Origin: Actinomycetospora chibensis
GTDB lineage: Bacteria; Actinomycetota; Actinomycetes; Mycobacteriales; Pseudonocardiaceae
Assembly (NCBI RefSeq): GCF_028737215.1
Contig: NZ_JAQZAM010000005.1
Span: 248,001-312,000, forward strand
Length of the DNA: 64,000 bases
Direction of reading: 5' to 3'
Shown in pieces: positions 33,740-43,118 of the stretch (positions are counted from its first letter, which is position 1; the number at the start of each line of letters is the position of its first letter). The notes under the pieces were generated by a model. The model ran no database searches. It saw only the letters and a program-made list of their open reading frames with translations, and was not told the DNA's origin. The position numbers were made by a program, and so were the translations under genes.

Positions 33740-36397
33740 CTAGGCGCCCGGCGACGCCCCGTCATCGCTGTCCTGATCCCGGCGAGGGGGCAGGCCGTGA
33801 CCGTTGACGGGACGGTGCCCGTTGGTGCCGCCGGGCGGGCCCGGCGGCGGCCCGGGCGGACGACCCGGGCCCGGGTGCGGGCCCATGGGTCGCGGACGGG
33901 GTGCCGTCGCGTCCTCGGAACCCGCCGGCGGCGCCACGGGGCGGCCCGTCAGCGGGTCGGGCGCGTCGGCCTCGAGACGCTCGCGCGACGCCAGCTCCTC
34001 GTGCAGGCGGGCGAGCAGCTCCCGCTCGCGATCCGAGAGCTGGGAGTCGACCGAGTCGGGCCCGGACGAGCCCACCGCGGGTGCGGGCGACGGCGGGGTG
34101 GGGGGCGCGGGGATCTCGGCGGGTCGCCGGACCGGCCCGGTCACCGCGTCCCCGGAGGCGTCAGGACGCTCGGCCCCGTGGTGGTGGCCGTTGGTGCGCG
34201 CCGGAGGGGTCGGCGGGGCCGGGGCGGGGGTGTCGACGACGGGCGCCTCGAACTCCCCGGTCTCGCTGCGGCTGTGCCGGGCACGCCGGACCCGCGCCTC
34301 CCCGTTCGCCCCGGGCAGGTCGACGCCGTTCGTGGCGGGTACGTCGACGCCGGTGGCCGGGCCGGCGACGGCGGGGAACTCGCCGGTGGCGGCGTCCGGG
34401 TCGACCGACGGCCCGGCCGGTGCCGACCCGGCGACCGGCGACGAGCCGACGTCGGCGATCGGGTCCTCGGGACCCGGCCCGAAGCTGACCCCGAGCGACG
34501 TCTCGGCCCACGAGGAGATGGGGTGCTCGTCGGAGAGGATCTCGTCGGGCGGCGGGGTGCGCCAGAGGGCGGCGATGCGCTCCGCGGTGGCCTCCGGGTC
34601 GAGGTCGACCGGGGCGGGCTCCTCGGGAGCGACCGTCTCGGGCTCGGGCGGGGCGTCGGGCTCGGGGACGTCCAGCCGAGGGGCGTCGGCCTCGACGTGG
34701 TGCTCCCGGGCGCGCTCGCGCTCGAGCGGGTCGGGACCCGCAGCGGCGACGATGCGGTACTGCTCGTCGCCGGACCGCTCCTCGGGATGCGGCTCGGCGG
34801 GCGGGCCCTCGTCGGGGCCGGTGACCGTGAGGAACGACGGCGAGCCCGCCGACGGCGCGGACGGCACCCCGAACGGCGGCACCTCGTCCTCGGCACGGCG
34901 GGGCGGGGGGCTCTGGGCCGGGCGGGGCGCTCCGACGGGCGGGCCGAGCGGCGCGGTCTCGGACACCGAGGACGACGACGCGGCGGCGCCGAGCGGGCGC
35001 GCCACCCGGACGGCCGCCCGGTGGTAGGCGGGGAGCTCGGCGCCGGCGGCGAAGACCTCGACCGACACCGCACCCAGCTCGCGAGCGGCGTGCGCGACGT
35101 GGTGCGCGACGTGCTCGCAGTCGTCGGCCGAATGGGTCTCCACCAGCACGACCCGGTGCGGCACCGGGCCCGGCGCGGACCCGGCCGGGGTGGTGCGCCA
35201 GCACTGGCGCACGCGCTGGACGCCGGGCAGTCGTGCGGCGGCGCGGGCGACGGCCTCGCCGGCGTCGCGGGACGAGCCGGACTCCCGCGCCGAGGCCGGG
35301 GGGTCGGGCGTGAAGCGGTGCTCCTCGCGCCGGTCGGCCTCGGGGTCGCGCGGCAGGACGTCGACGAGCTCCGGGTCGACACGCGAGGCGGCGAACCAGC
35401 GCCCGAGCACCGCGTGCTCGCGCGCCGTGACGCCGGCGCCCGCCGCCAGCAGGCAGCCGCCGAGCAGCTCGGCCGCCGCGGCGTCGTCCTCCACGGCGAC
35501 CAGGTCGCGCACCGACGACAGGGCGTCGTCGTCGATCCGCCCCGCCAGCGAGAGCAGCACCTCGTGGCGCCCACCCTGGTCGGGACGGGCGGTCGGGGGC
35601 GTGCCGGGGCGGGGATCGCGGCCGCCGCGCGCCGCCGGCGCTCCCGGACCGCGAGCAGGCGGCGGCCCGCCCTCCGGACGGCCCTCGGACGTCGAGGCGG
35701 CCGGCACCGGAGGCTCGTCGACCTCGTCGCCGGGGAGGTCGGCCGGCACCTCCTCCGGACGGAACTCGTTCACGAACCCGTCGGAGGGCTCGGCGTCGTC
35801 GTGATCGACCGCCTCGGCCACGGGGTCGACGGGGTCCGCAGAATCCACGAGGTCCACGGCGTCCTCGTCGACCGGGACCTCCGCCCGGTCGCCCGCCATG
35901 TGGTGCCCCGCTCCCTCGGTCCATGCCGACTGTCCGACACGGTCGTCGTCGGCGAGGTCGCCGACGACCTCGGCCCGTACGACGTCCGGCACGTCGGCGG
36001 CCGGGATGTCCTCCACGACCTCCATGCCCGCGCCGACCGGCTCGACGCCGGCCCGCAGGCGCCGCCGCTCGGCGACGCGGCGCCACGCGGCCAGCGCGAC
36101 CGGGTCGCGGTCGGGACGGTCGCCGGCCTTGTCGTCGCGGACCGACCAGGGCGGCAGGTTGGCGAGATCACCGGCCCCGCCGGCGAGACCGGCGAGGTCG
36201 GCGGCGAAGCCCTCGAACCCGAGCCGCCCGATCCGCGGCGGGTCGCCGGCCCGGCGCCGGGCGAGCCCCGGGGCCGGGTCGGGGCCGACCAGGTCGGAGC
36301 CGGGCTGGTCGGGGCCGGCCGGGTCGGGCCCGGCCATGTCGGCGGGGAGAGCGGGACGGTCCGGCCGCTCCTCGCCGGTCATGTCACGCTCAGCCAT
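33740..36397 (-). CDS. large acidic/Pro-rich protein of unknown function with a domain shared with its neighbour
   Basis: An 885-residue protein I do not recognise. Residues 1-275 are acidic and Asp/Pro-rich. Residues about 277-469 form a folded domain beginning HEVLLSLAGRIDDDAL, with LPGVQRVRQCWRTT and ending ELPAYHRAAVRVA. The same domain makes up most of the next gene upstream. The remaining 400 residues are low-complexity Pro/Glu/Gly with no membrane helix. ATG 36397 overlaps the upstream stop by 8 nt (ATGGCTGA), so the two are coupled. The pair seems to be inserted into an otherwise mycobacteria-like gene order. Confidence 0.6.
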   Translation of the reverse strand: MAERDMTGEERPDRPALPADMAGPDPAGPDQPGSDLVGPDPAPGLARRRAGDPPRIGRLGFEGFAADLAGLAGGAGDLANLPPWSVRDDKAGDRPDRDPVALAAWRRVAERRRLRAGVEPVGAGMEVVEDIPAADVPDVVRAEVVGDLADDDRVGQSAWTEGAGHHMAGDRAEVPVDEDAVDLVDSADPVDPVAEAVDHDDAEPSDGFVNEFRPEEVPADLPGDEVDEPPVPAASTSEGRPEGGPPPARGPGAPAARGGRDPRPGTPPTARPDQGGRHEVLLSLAGRIDDDALSSVRDLVAVEDDAAAAELLGGCLLAAGAGVTAREHAVLGRWFAASRVDPELVDVLPRDPEADRREEHRFTPDPPASARESGSSRDAGEAVARAAARLPGVQRVRQCWRTTPAGSAPGPVPHRVVLVETHSADDCEHVAHHVAHAARELGAVSVEVFAAGAELPAYHRAAVRVARPLGAAASSSSVSETAPLGPPVGAPRPAQSPPPRRAEDEVPPFGVPSAPSAGSPSFLTVTGPDEGPPAEPHPEERSGDEQYRIVAAAGPDPLERERAREHHVEADAPRLDVPEPDAPPEPETVAPEEPAPVDLDPEATAERIAALWRTPPPDEILSDEHPISSWAETSLGVSFGPGPEDPIADVGSSPVAGSAPAGPSVDPDAATGEFPAVAGPATGVDVPATNGVDLPGANGEARVRRARHSRSETGEFEAPVVDTPAPAPPTPPARTNGHHHGAERPDASGDAVTGPVRRPAEIPAPPTPPSPAPAVGSSGPDSVDSQLSDRERELLARLHEELASRERLEADAPDPLTGRPVAPPAGSEDATAPRPRPMGPHPGPGRPPGPPPGPPGGTNGHRPVNGHGLPPRRDQDSDDGASPGA

Positions 36398-37079
36398 GGC
36401 CCACCAGCTCCCCGGCCTCCGCGCCGAGCCCGGTGCGGGCGGGCGGGACGCGATCGGTGCCGCGTCGCCACAGCACCTCGGCCGCCGCGAGCGCGGCCCG
36501 GTGGTACGGCGTGGGGACGGTCGTCGGGCCGAGCACCTCGACGCACGGGTCGGACTCACCGCGGGCGCGCAGCGCCCGCTGCAGCGCCCCGGTCAGGGCC
36601 GCCCGGCCGCCGGCGGAGGCGTCCGCCGGGCCGTCGACGAGCACCACGCGCACCGGCGCGCCCGACCCGTGGCGCCAGGCACGGCGGACCGCGGTGACCC
36701 CGCCGGCCACGGGCGCGAGGGCGCGCAGCACCAGATCGGTGTCGTCCCACCCGGGGCCGCGGCCCGGCTCGACGAAGCCCGCGGTCGGCTCGGGCGCCGC
36801 GTCGACGTGCAGGACGGCGTCGACCAGCCGCGCCGGCCCGCCCCAGGCGAGCACGGCCGTGCGCAGGCGGGCGCGCTCGTCCTCCGAGACGCCGACGCGG
36901 TGGCGCAGGAGAGCGCGTGGAAGGGCGGTGCGCAGCGCGACGTGGGCGCCGCTGGAGAGCCAGTCGCGCAGACGCCACAGCAGGCGGTCGGGCAGCCGGC
37001 CGGCCATCGCCAGCAGGACGTCGTGGCACGCCTGCTCGGCCTCGTCGGCCGACGAGGAGACGGTCCCGTTCTGGTCCAC
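36390..37079 (-). CDS. paralogue of the large protein: single shared domain, unknown function
   Basis: A 229-residue protein. It starts with HDVLLAMAGRLPDRLLWRLRD, continues with PVAGGVTAVRRAWRHG and PVRVVLVDGPAD, and ends with VPTPYHRAALAAAEVLW. These blocks line up in the same order with residues 277-469 of the downstream protein. No catalytic motif or signal sequence is seen. GTG 37079 has GGAG about 8 nt upstream. It follows RidA by 73 bp on the same strand, so it may belong to the DUF4177-RidA transcript. Confidence 0.65.
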   Translation of the reverse strand: MDQNGTVSSSADEAEQACHDVLLAMAGRLPDRLLWRLRDWLSSGAHVALRTALPRALLRHRVGVSEDERARLRTAVLAWGGPARLVDAVLHVDAAPEPTAGFVEPGRGPGWDDTDLVLRALAPVAGGVTAVRRAWRHGSGAPVRVVLVDGPADASAGGRAALTGALQRALRARGESDPCVEVLGPTTVPTPYHRAALAAAEVLWRRGTDRVPPARTGLGAEAGELVGHG

Positions 37080-37152
37080 GCTCTGTGCTCCGATCCACCC
37101 TGCGGCGATCCCGCCGGGCCGCCCGCGATGTCGGGACGGCCCGGATCCCAGC

Positions 37153-37611
37153 TCACGTGAGGTCGACGACGACCTCAACCTCGACCGGGGCGCCCAGCGG
37201 CAGCGCCGCCACTCCGATCGCCGAGCGGGCGTGCTCGCCCGCCGGGCCGAAGACGGCACCCAGGAGTTCGGACGCCCCGTTGACCACCTGTGGCTGACCG
37301 CCGAACCCGGGCGCGGACGCCACGTAGCCGACGAGCTTGACCACGGAACGGATCGCCTCGAGCCCCACGAGGGCGTCGATGGCCGCCAGCGCGTTGAGCG
37401 CGGCGATCCGGGCGTAGGCCGCGGCGTCGTCCGGGTCGACGTCGGCGCCGACCAGCCCGGTGGCCGGTAGCTCCCCGCCGACGAGCGGCAGCTGCCCCGA
37501 GGTCCAGACCTGGTCGCCCGTCCGGCGGGCGGGCACGTAGACGCCCTTGGGGGCGGCCACCCCCGGGAGCTCGAGCCCGAGCTCCTGCAGCCGCTCCCGG
37601 GGCCCGGTCAC
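37153..37611 (-). CDS. RidA-family protein (Rv3678c type)
   Basis: A 152-residue RidA/YjgF-fold protein: GDQVWTSGQLPLVGGELPATGLVG, AALNALAAIDALVGLEAIRSVVKLVGYV and ARSAIGVAALPLGAPVEVEVVVDL. The family deaminates reactive enamines or imines, or binds small metabolites as a trimer. The C-terminal VEVEVVVDL strand is typical. GTG 37611 overlaps the DUF4177 stop as GTGA, so the two are translated together. Confidence 0.92.
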   Translation of the reverse strand: MTGPRERLQELGLELPGVAAPKGVYVPARRTGDQVWTSGQLPLVGGELPATGLVGADVDPDDAAAYARIAALNALAAIDALVGLEAIRSVVKLVGYVASAPGFGGQPQVVNGASELLGAVFGPAGEHARSAIGVAALPLGAPVEVEVVVDLT

Positions 37612-37775
37612 GCCCGGGGCTTCTTCAGGTAGGCCACGAGCTGCTCACCGGTGGGCCCGGGCAGCACGGTGACCAGCTCCCAGCCGTCCTCACCCCACTG
37701 GTCGAGGATCTGCTTGGTCGCGTGGGTCAGCAACGGAACCGTCGCGTACTCCCACTTCACGGCATCCGCACTCAT
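37608..37775 (-). CDS. DUF4177 small protein (Rv3678A type)
   Basis: A 55-residue protein with the DUF4177 signature WEYATVPLLTHATKQILDQWGEDGWELVTVLPG and a short basic end. Function unknown; it is regularly found beside RidA and the two ArsA-like ATPases in actinobacteria. ATG 37775 lies 7 nt after a TACCCT box with no ribosome site, so its mRNA is probably leaderless. It is divergent from the ATPase pair by 95 bp. Confidence 0.9.
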   Translation of the reverse strand: MSADAVKWEYATVPLLTHATKQILDQWGEDGWELVTVLPGPTGEQLVAYLKKPRA

Positions 37776-37782
37776 GTGGGCG

Positions 37783-37788
37783 AGGGTA
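37783..37788 (-). promoter_or_regulatory. -10 box TACCCT of the DUF4177/RidA operon, leaderless layout
   Basis: TACCCT on the minus strand ends 7 nt before ATG 37775. Confidence 0.5.
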
Positions 37789-37857
37789 GAGAAGGCACCC
37801 GACACCGCTGTGACCCGGACCCCGTCCGCACCGCCCGCGAGTGCGCGGGACCGGGCC

Positions 37858-37863
37858 TAGGGT
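37858..37863 (+). promoter_or_regulatory. -10 box TAGGGT of the ArsA-like pair, leaderless layout
   Basis: TAGGGT ends 7 nt before GTG 37871. With the opposite box at 37783-37788 it bounds a 69-bp divergent control region. Confidence 0.5.
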
Positions 37864-37870
37864 GGACGGC

Positions 37871-38887
37871 GTGACCGATCAGCGCTGGCCCGCCGCCCTC
37901 GCCGAGGCCCGGCTGCACGTGGTGAGCGGCAAGGGCGGCACGGGCAAGACCACGCTCGCCGCCGCACTGGCCCTCGCGCTCGCCGCGGGCGGGCGTCGCA
38001 CCCTGCTCGTCGAGGTGGAGGGCCGGCAGGGCATCGCCCAGGTCTTCGACACCCCGCCGCTGCCGTACGCCGAGCAGCGCATCGCCGTCGCCCCCGACGG
38101 CGGCGAGGTCCGCGGGCTGTCGGTGGACGCCGAGGCAGCACTGCTCGAGTACCTCGAGATGTTCTACAACCTCGGCCTCGCCGGCCGGACACTGCGGCGG
38201 ATGGGCGCGATCGAGTTCGCGACCACGCTGGCGCCGGGGCTTCGTGACGTGCTGCTGTCCGGGAAGGTCAAGGAGTGCGTCGGGCGCACCGTCGGCGAGG
38301 ACCGCCGCGGGGGACGCCGTGTCCCGCTCTACGACGCCGTCGTGCTCGACGCGCCGCCGACCGGGCGCATCGTCAAGTTCCTCGACGTCACCAAGGCGAT
38401 GGGGTCACTCGCGCGCACCGGCCCGATCCACACGCAGAGCGAGGGCGTGGTGGAGCTCCTGCACTCCTCGCGCACCGCGATCCACCTCGTCACCCAGCTC
38501 GAGGACCTGCCCGTGCAGGAGACGCTCGACACCGTCGACGAGCTCGTCGAGGCCGGCCTGCCCACCGGGGCGGTGCTGATCAACCGCATCCGCCCCTCGC
38601 GCCTGCCCGCCACGGCGCTCACCGGGGCGGCGACGGGCGCGGGGCTGGGCTCCGGGCTGCGCTCGGGGCTCGAGGCCGCCGGGCTGTTCCTGAAGGACGA
38701 GGAGGTGGACGGGCTGGTCAGCGAGACCGTCGAGCACGCCGAGCGGGTGCAGATCGAGTCGGCGGTGCGCTCGCGCCTCAACGCCGCGGGCCTGCCCCAG
38801 CTGGAGCTGCCCGAGCTCACCGAGGGCGTCGACCTCGGCGGCGTCTACGAGCTGGCCGAGCTGCTGCGCGAGCAGGGGGTGCGGTGA
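37871..38887 (+). CDS. ArsA/GET3-like anion-transporting ATPase, first of a pair (Rv3679 type)
   Basis: A 338-residue P-loop ATPase with [19 protein letters not shown] (deviant Walker A with signature Lys), [14 protein letters not shown] and [20 protein letters not shown]. Mycobacterial homologues form a heteromer with the second ATPase and have been linked to membrane protein handling and WhiB4/redox biology. Arsenic transport is unlikely. GTG 37871 is chosen because of the TAGGGT box 7 nt upstream; 37841 would be upstream of that promoter. Its stop overlaps the next start (TGATG). Confidence 0.92.
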   Translation: MTDQRWPAALAEARLHVVSGKGGTGKTTLAAALALALAAGGRRTLLVEVEGRQGIAQVFDTPPLPYAEQRIAVAPDGGEVRGLSVDAEAALLEYLEMFYNLGLAGRTLRRMGAIEFATTLAPGLRDVLLSGKVKECVGRTVGEDRRGGRRVPLYDAVVLDAPPTGRIVKFLDVTKAMGSLARTGPIHTQSEGVVELLHSSRTAIHLVTQLEDLPVQETLDTVDELVEAGLPTGAVLINRIRPSRLPATALTGAATGAGLGSGLRSGLEAAGLFLKDEEVDGLVSETVEHAERVQIESAVRSRLNAAGLPQLELPELTEGVDLGGVYELAELLREQGVR

Positions 38888-40053
38888 TGACCGCCGACCG
38901 CGCCGACGCCCGCGCCGGACGACCCCGCCACCTCGACCTCGACGGGCTGCTCGCCGACCGTGACACCAAGGTGCTCGTCTGCTGCGGCTCGGGCGGGGTC
39001 GGCAAGACCACCACCGCCGCCGCGCTGGCCCTGCGCGCCGCCGAGCAGGGCCGCCGTGTCGTCGTGCTGACCATCGACCCGGCCCGCAGGCTCGCCCAGT
39101 CCCTGGGTCTCGAGGAGCTCGACAACGAGCCCCGCACCGTCCCCGGCGCGCTGCGCAACACCGCCGACCGAGGTGACGGCGAGCTGCAGGCGATGATGCT
39201 GGACATGCGCCGGACCTTCGACGAGATGGTCTCGGGCCACACCACGCCCGACCGTGCGCAGGCGATCTTCGACAACCCCTTCTACCAGACCATCTCCACC
39301 TCGTTCTCCGGAACGCAGGAGTACATGGCCATGGAGAAGCTGGGCCAGCTCTCCAGCACCGGCCTGTGGGACCTCATCGTCGTCGACACCCCGCCGTCGC
39401 GGTCCGCGCTGGACTTCCTCGACGCCCCGCAGCGGCTCTCGTCGTTCCTCGACGGACGCATGATCCGGCTGCTCTCGGCGCCGGCGCGTGCCGGCGGCAG
39501 CGCCCTGCGCAAGATCGTCGGCTCGACGTTCAACCTGTTCGCCAAGGCCGTGTCGACGATCCTCGGCGGGCAGATGCTGGCCGACGCGTCGGCGTTCGTG
39601 CAGGCCTTCGACACGCTCTTCGGCGGCTTCCAGGAGCGCGCGAACGCGACCTACCAGCTGCTGCGGGCGCCGGGCACCTCGTTCGTCGTGGTCGCGGCCC
39701 CGGAGCCCGACGCCCTGCGGGAGGCGAGCTACTTCGTCGAGCGCCTGTCGTCGGAGCGCATGCCGCTCGCCGGCCTCGTGCTCAACCGCACCCACCCGGT
39801 GCACTCGACGCTCTCCGGCGCGCGGGCCCGGGAGGGCGCCGAGACCCTGGAGTCGGCGCGCGGCGACGAGCTGGCCGCGGCGGTGCTGCGCCTGCACGCC
39901 GACCGCGTCGAGACCGCCGAGCGGGAACGCCGCGTCCTCGGGCGCTTCACCCGCGCGCACCCGGGGGTGCCGATCATCGACGTGCCCGCCATGAGCACCG
40001 ACGTGCACGACCTCGACGGTCTGCGCGAGATCGGCCGCCGCCTGGCGTCCTAA
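38887..40053 (+). CDS. ArsA/GET3-like anion-transporting ATPase, second of a pair (Rv3680 type)
   Basis: A 388-residue paralogue: [21 protein letters not shown] (Walker A), [21 protein letters not shown] and [19 protein letters not shown]. The hydrophobic-loop region is compatible with a GET3-like client site, but no CxxC zinc pair is visible. ATG 38887 overlaps the stop of the first ATPase by one base (TGATG); GTG 38884 is an alternative. Its stop TAA overlaps the convergent whiB4 stop TAG (CTAA at 40050-40053). Confidence 0.92.
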   Translation: MTADRADARAGRPRHLDLDGLLADRDTKVLVCCGSGGVGKTTTAAALALRAAEQGRRVVVLTIDPARRLAQSLGLEELDNEPRTVPGALRNTADRGDGELQAMMLDMRRTFDEMVSGHTTPDRAQAIFDNPFYQTISTSFSGTQEYMAMEKLGQLSSTGLWDLIVVDTPPSRSALDFLDAPQRLSSFLDGRMIRLLSAPARAGGSALRKIVGSTFNLFAKAVSTILGGQMLADASAFVQAFDTLFGGFQERANATYQLLRAPGTSFVVVAAPEPDALREASYFVERLSSERMPLAGLVLNRTHPVHSTLSGARAREGAETLESARGDELAAAVLRLHADRVETAERERRVLGRFTRAHPGVPIIDVPAMSTDVHDLDGLREIGRRLAS

Positions 40054-40472
40054 CCGACGTGGCGCTGCGTCCCGCCCTCGGCCGGACGGGCCGGCGCCGC
40101 GGGACGGGCCGGCGCGCTGCGGCGCGTACGGCCCGGCGCGTCGGGGTCGGCCGGCGGGCTCGCGAGCGCGGCCCGGCGGGCCGACTCGAGCAGGGCGGCC
40201 CACGAGATCACGTCGGGCCGGCGCTTGAGCAGGGCCTTGCGCTCGCGCTCGGTCATCCCGCCCCACACGCCGAACCGGATGCGGTTGTCCAGCGCGTGCG
40301 CGAGGCACTCCGTGCGCACGGGGCAGGCCTTGCACACCTCGCGGGCGTCCCGCTGCTGGGCGCCCTGCACGAACAAGGTCTCCGGGTCGTCGTCGCGGCA
40401 GCGCGCGGAGTGCCGCCAGTCGAACGAGGTCGCCGAGCTCGCCGTCACGAACGGCACCGACTCACCTGTCAC
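40050..40472 (-). CDS. whiB4: WhiB-family iron-sulfur regulator, WhiB4 type
   Basis: A 140-residue protein with the four WhiB Cys residues: Cys25, Cys47, Cys50 and Cys56 ([10 protein letters not shown]), and the GVWGG turn ([13 protein letters not shown]) followed by basic KALLKRRP that contacts DNA or sigma factor. The 4Fe-4S cluster senses redox conditions. The C-terminal tail is long and Arg/Pro/Ala-rich compared with mycobacterial WhiB4. GTG 40472 is used; in-frame GTG 40457 is also possible. Position between the ATPase pair and ponA2 matches Rv3681c. Confidence 0.92.
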   Translation of the reverse strand: MTGESVPFVTASSATSFDWRHSARCRDDDPETLFVQGAQQRDAREVCKACPVRTECLAHALDNRIRFGVWGGMTERERKALLKRRPDVISWAALLESARRAALASPPADPDAPGRTRRSAPARPAAPARPAEGGTQRHVG

Positions 40473-40620
40473 GTCGTGTCCCCACCCTCGTGTCCCCGTG
40501 CGGGCACCTCGTCCGCGGACACACCTCCCCGCAGGTGCGCCACACGTGCGCGCGCCGGATCCGTCCCCGGGCGCGCCCTGCCCGTCACTGGGGTCTGACG
40601 CACTGTATGGGCGCTCGGTT

Positions 40621-40634
40621 CCCGTCACAACGGG
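40621..40634. promoter_or_regulatory. palindrome in the whiB4-ponA2 gap
   Basis: CCCGT-CACA-ACGGG lies in the 258-bp divergent region, about 97 bp before ponA2. It could be a regulator site for either gene. The rest of the gap shows a GTATGG box near 40606 and nothing else I can support. Confidence 0.35.
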
Positions 40635-40717
40635 ATCCACTCCGCATCGCCGCTCCGCACCGCCGCGCGGCACCCGACGCGCGGGCCGCGCCGACAGGTC
40701 GTTCACTCCCCACCGCG

Positions 40718-40723
40718 TACCCT
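40718..40723 (+). promoter_or_regulatory. -10 box TACCCT of ponA2, leaderless layout
   Basis: TACCCT ends 7 nt before GTG 40731. Confidence 0.5.
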
Positions 40724-40730
40724 CACCGTC

Positions 40731-43118
40731 GTGGCGAGGGGCGAACGGAACATCGGTGCGAAGGTGCGACCGATCACGAAGCTCCTGGCGATCTGCCTGG
40801 TGGCGGGCGTGATCGTCGCGGGCATGACCTTCCCGTTCGCCGGCGCGATGGGACTGATCTCCAACGACGCCAGCGACACGGTCAACGCCACGTCGTCGGA
40901 CCTCGCGGCCGGCCAGCTGCCCGGGGTCTCGACGGTCACCGACAACCAGGGCGCGCCGATCGCCTACCTCTACGAGCAGAACCGCACGCCGGTCTCGCTG
41001 CAGCAGATGTCGCCCGCCATGCGCGGCGCGATCGTCGCGATCGAGGACCGCCGGTTCTACGAGCACGACGGCGTCGACTGGACCGGCACGCTGCGCGCGC
41101 TGGTGACCAACCAGACCGCGGGCTCCACGCAGCAGGGCGCCTCGACGCTCACGCAGCAGTACATCAAGAACTACCAGCTCTACGTCACCGCGCAGACGGA
41201 GTCGGAGCGCCTCGAGGCCACCGAGCCGACCTACGCCCGCAAGCTGCGCGAGGTCCGCGTCGCCCTGCAGCTCGAGCGCCAGCTCGCGTCCGGGCGCAGC
41301 AAGCGCGAGGCGAAGGACGAGGTCCTCGAGCGGTACCTCAACATCGTCTTCCTGGGCAACAACTCCTACGGCGTGGCCGCGGCCGCCCGGACCTACTTCA
41401 ACACCACGCCCGAGCGCCTCACGGTGCCGCAGGCCGCGCTGCTCGCCGGCATGGTGCAGTCGACCACCCAGTTCGACCCGACCCGCCACCCGCAGGCCGC
41501 CACCGGCCGGCGCAACGAGGTCATCAACCAGATGCTGGGCCAGGGCATGATCACCCAGCAGCAGGCGCAGGAGGCCGTCGCCTCCCCGCTCGGCATCGTC
41601 GAGCCGCTGGCCACGCCGCCCAACGGGTGCATCGGCGCGGGCAACGCCGCGTTCTTCTGCAAGTACGTCGTCGACTACCTCGGCGAGTCCGGCATCTCGT
41701 CCGAGCAGATCAACCGCGGCGGCTACACGATCCGCACCACGCTCGACCGCAACGCCATGAACGCCATGCAGCAGGCCCTGAACGACGAGGTGCCCGCGCA
41801 ACAGCGGAACGTCGCCGACGTCATGTCCACGGTCCAGCCCGGACGCGACCGCCACCGCGTCGTGGCCATGGGCGCGAATCGCATCTTCGGCGTGGACGGC
41901 GACGCCCTGCAGACCAGTTACGGCCTCCCGTGGGAACCGGTGAACCTCGGCGCCGGCTCGACGTACAAGATCTTCACGGCGGCCGCCGCCCTTGAGAAGG
42001 GGCTGGGCATCAACTACCAGATGCCGATCCCACCCGACGGTTACGCGTCGCCGATCTACCGCGACGGCGCCGGGAACCCGTTCCCGGTGCGCAACGCGGA
42101 GGAGGGTCTCGCACCGTTCCTGAGCATGACCGATGCGCTGGCCCAGTCGCCGAACACGGGGTTCGTGAAGCTCATGGAGACCACCGGCGTCCCGCCGGTG
42201 GTGGACATGGCGGTCCGCCTCGGCCTGCGCTCACTCGCGGAGCCCGGGCCGGACGGGTCGTCGATCGCCGACACCGCCCGCGAGCAGAACCAGGGCTCGT
42301 TCACCCTGGGTGTCACGCCGACCAGTCCCCTCGAGCTCGCCAATGTCGGGGCCACCCTCGCCTCGAGCGGGATGTGGTGCCCGCCCACGCCGATCGAGTC
42401 GATCACCGATTCGAGCGGGACCCCCGTCCCGGTCGTCGAGCAGCCCTGCGAGCAGGTCGTCGACCCGGCGCTGGCCGACACCCTGATGACGGGGCTGAGC
42501 AAGGACGACCAGCCCGGCGGCACCGCGGCCGCCGCGGCCGCCGCCAACGGCTGGAACCGACCCCTGTCCGGCAAGACCGGAACGACCCAGAACAACCGGT
42601 CGGCCGCCTTCCTCGGCTTCAACACGCAGTACGCCGGCTCGGTGATCACCTTCGACGACTCGTCGTCGCCCCGGACGCTCTGCGACGGCGGTGGCGACAA
42701 CCCGCCGTTCCCGTGCGGTGACGGCAACCTCTTCGGCGGCACCACCCCGGCCCGCACCTGGTTCAAGGCCATGAACCCGTTGTTCGCCTCCCTGCCGGTC
42801 GCGCCCCTGCCCCCGACGAGCCCGCGCTACCTGCAGGGCGGGACGAACGAGCAGGTGCCCGAGGTCGTCGGCGACCAGGTCGACGAGGCCACCGAGGAGC
42901 TGCGCGACGCCGGCTTCCAGGTCACGCAGACGCAGGTGGGCAACCGCGCCCCGGCCGGCACGGTCGTCGGGCAGAACCCGCGCGGCTCGGTCCTCCCCGA
43001 CCAGATCGTGACGCTGCAGGTCTCGAACGGGACGGTGCCCTCGCCGCCGACGCCGCCGAGCGGCCCGCCACCCCTGGCGGGGGGAGCGAACACCGGAGCG
43101 ACGGGAGGCGGCGGATGA
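40731..43118 (+). CDS. ponA2: bifunctional penicillin-binding protein PonA2 with PASTA domain
   Basis: A class A PBP of 795 residues that polymerises and crosslinks peptidoglycan. In order: a short cytoplasmic part, one membrane helix (about 18-40), a GT51 transglycosylase with Glu105 in AIEDRRFYEHDG, and a transpeptidase with Ser410-x-x-Lys413 (STYK), SPN in AQSPNTGF and Lys615-Thr-Gly. One PASTA domain follows (about 705-770, VPEVVGDQVDEATEELRDAGF). A Pro/Gly tail ends it. GTG 40731 follows a TACCCT box by 7 nt. The stop overlaps the phosphoesterase start as ATGA. Confidence 0.96.
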   Translation: MARGERNIGAKVRPITKLLAICLVAGVIVAGMTFPFAGAMGLISNDASDTVNATSSDLAAGQLPGVSTVTDNQGAPIAYLYEQNRTPVSLQQMSPAMRGAIVAIEDRRFYEHDGVDWTGTLRALVTNQTAGSTQQGASTLTQQYIKNYQLYVTAQTESERLEATEPTYARKLREVRVALQLERQLASGRSKREAKDEVLERYLNIVFLGNNSYGVAAAARTYFNTTPERLTVPQAALLAGMVQSTTQFDPTRHPQAATGRRNEVINQMLGQGMITQQQAQEAVASPLGIVEPLATPPNGCIGAGNAAFFCKYVVDYLGESGISSEQINRGGYTIRTTLDRNAMNAMQQALNDEVPAQQRNVADVMSTVQPGRDRHRVVAMGANRIFGVDGDALQTSYGLPWEPVNLGAGSTYKIFTAAAALEKGLGINYQMPIPPDGYASPIYRDGAGNPFPVRNAEEGLAPFLSMTDALAQSPNTGFVKLMETTGVPPVVDMAVRLGLRSLAEPGPDGSSIADTAREQNQGSFTLGVTPTSPLELANVGATLASSGMWCPPTPIESITDSSGTPVPVVEQPCEQVVDPALADTLMTGLSKDDQPGGTAAAAAAANGWNRPLSGKTGTTQNNRSAAFLGFNTQYAGSVITFDDSSSPRTLCDGGGDNPPFPCGDGNLFGGTTPARTWFKAMNPLFASLPVAPLPPTSPRYLQGGTNEQVPEVVGDQVDEATEELRDAGFQVTQTQVGNRAPAGTVVGQNPRGSVLPDQIVTLQVSNGTVPSPPTPPSGPPPLAGGANTGATGGGG

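Noticed and set aside
32795-36697. A 1300-codon open frame on the plus strand opposite the unknown paralogue pair and NUDIX gene
   Set aside because: It is antisense to four genes with good starts and couplings, is very Arg/Gly/Asp-rich, and has no domain. It is a GC-bias shadow.
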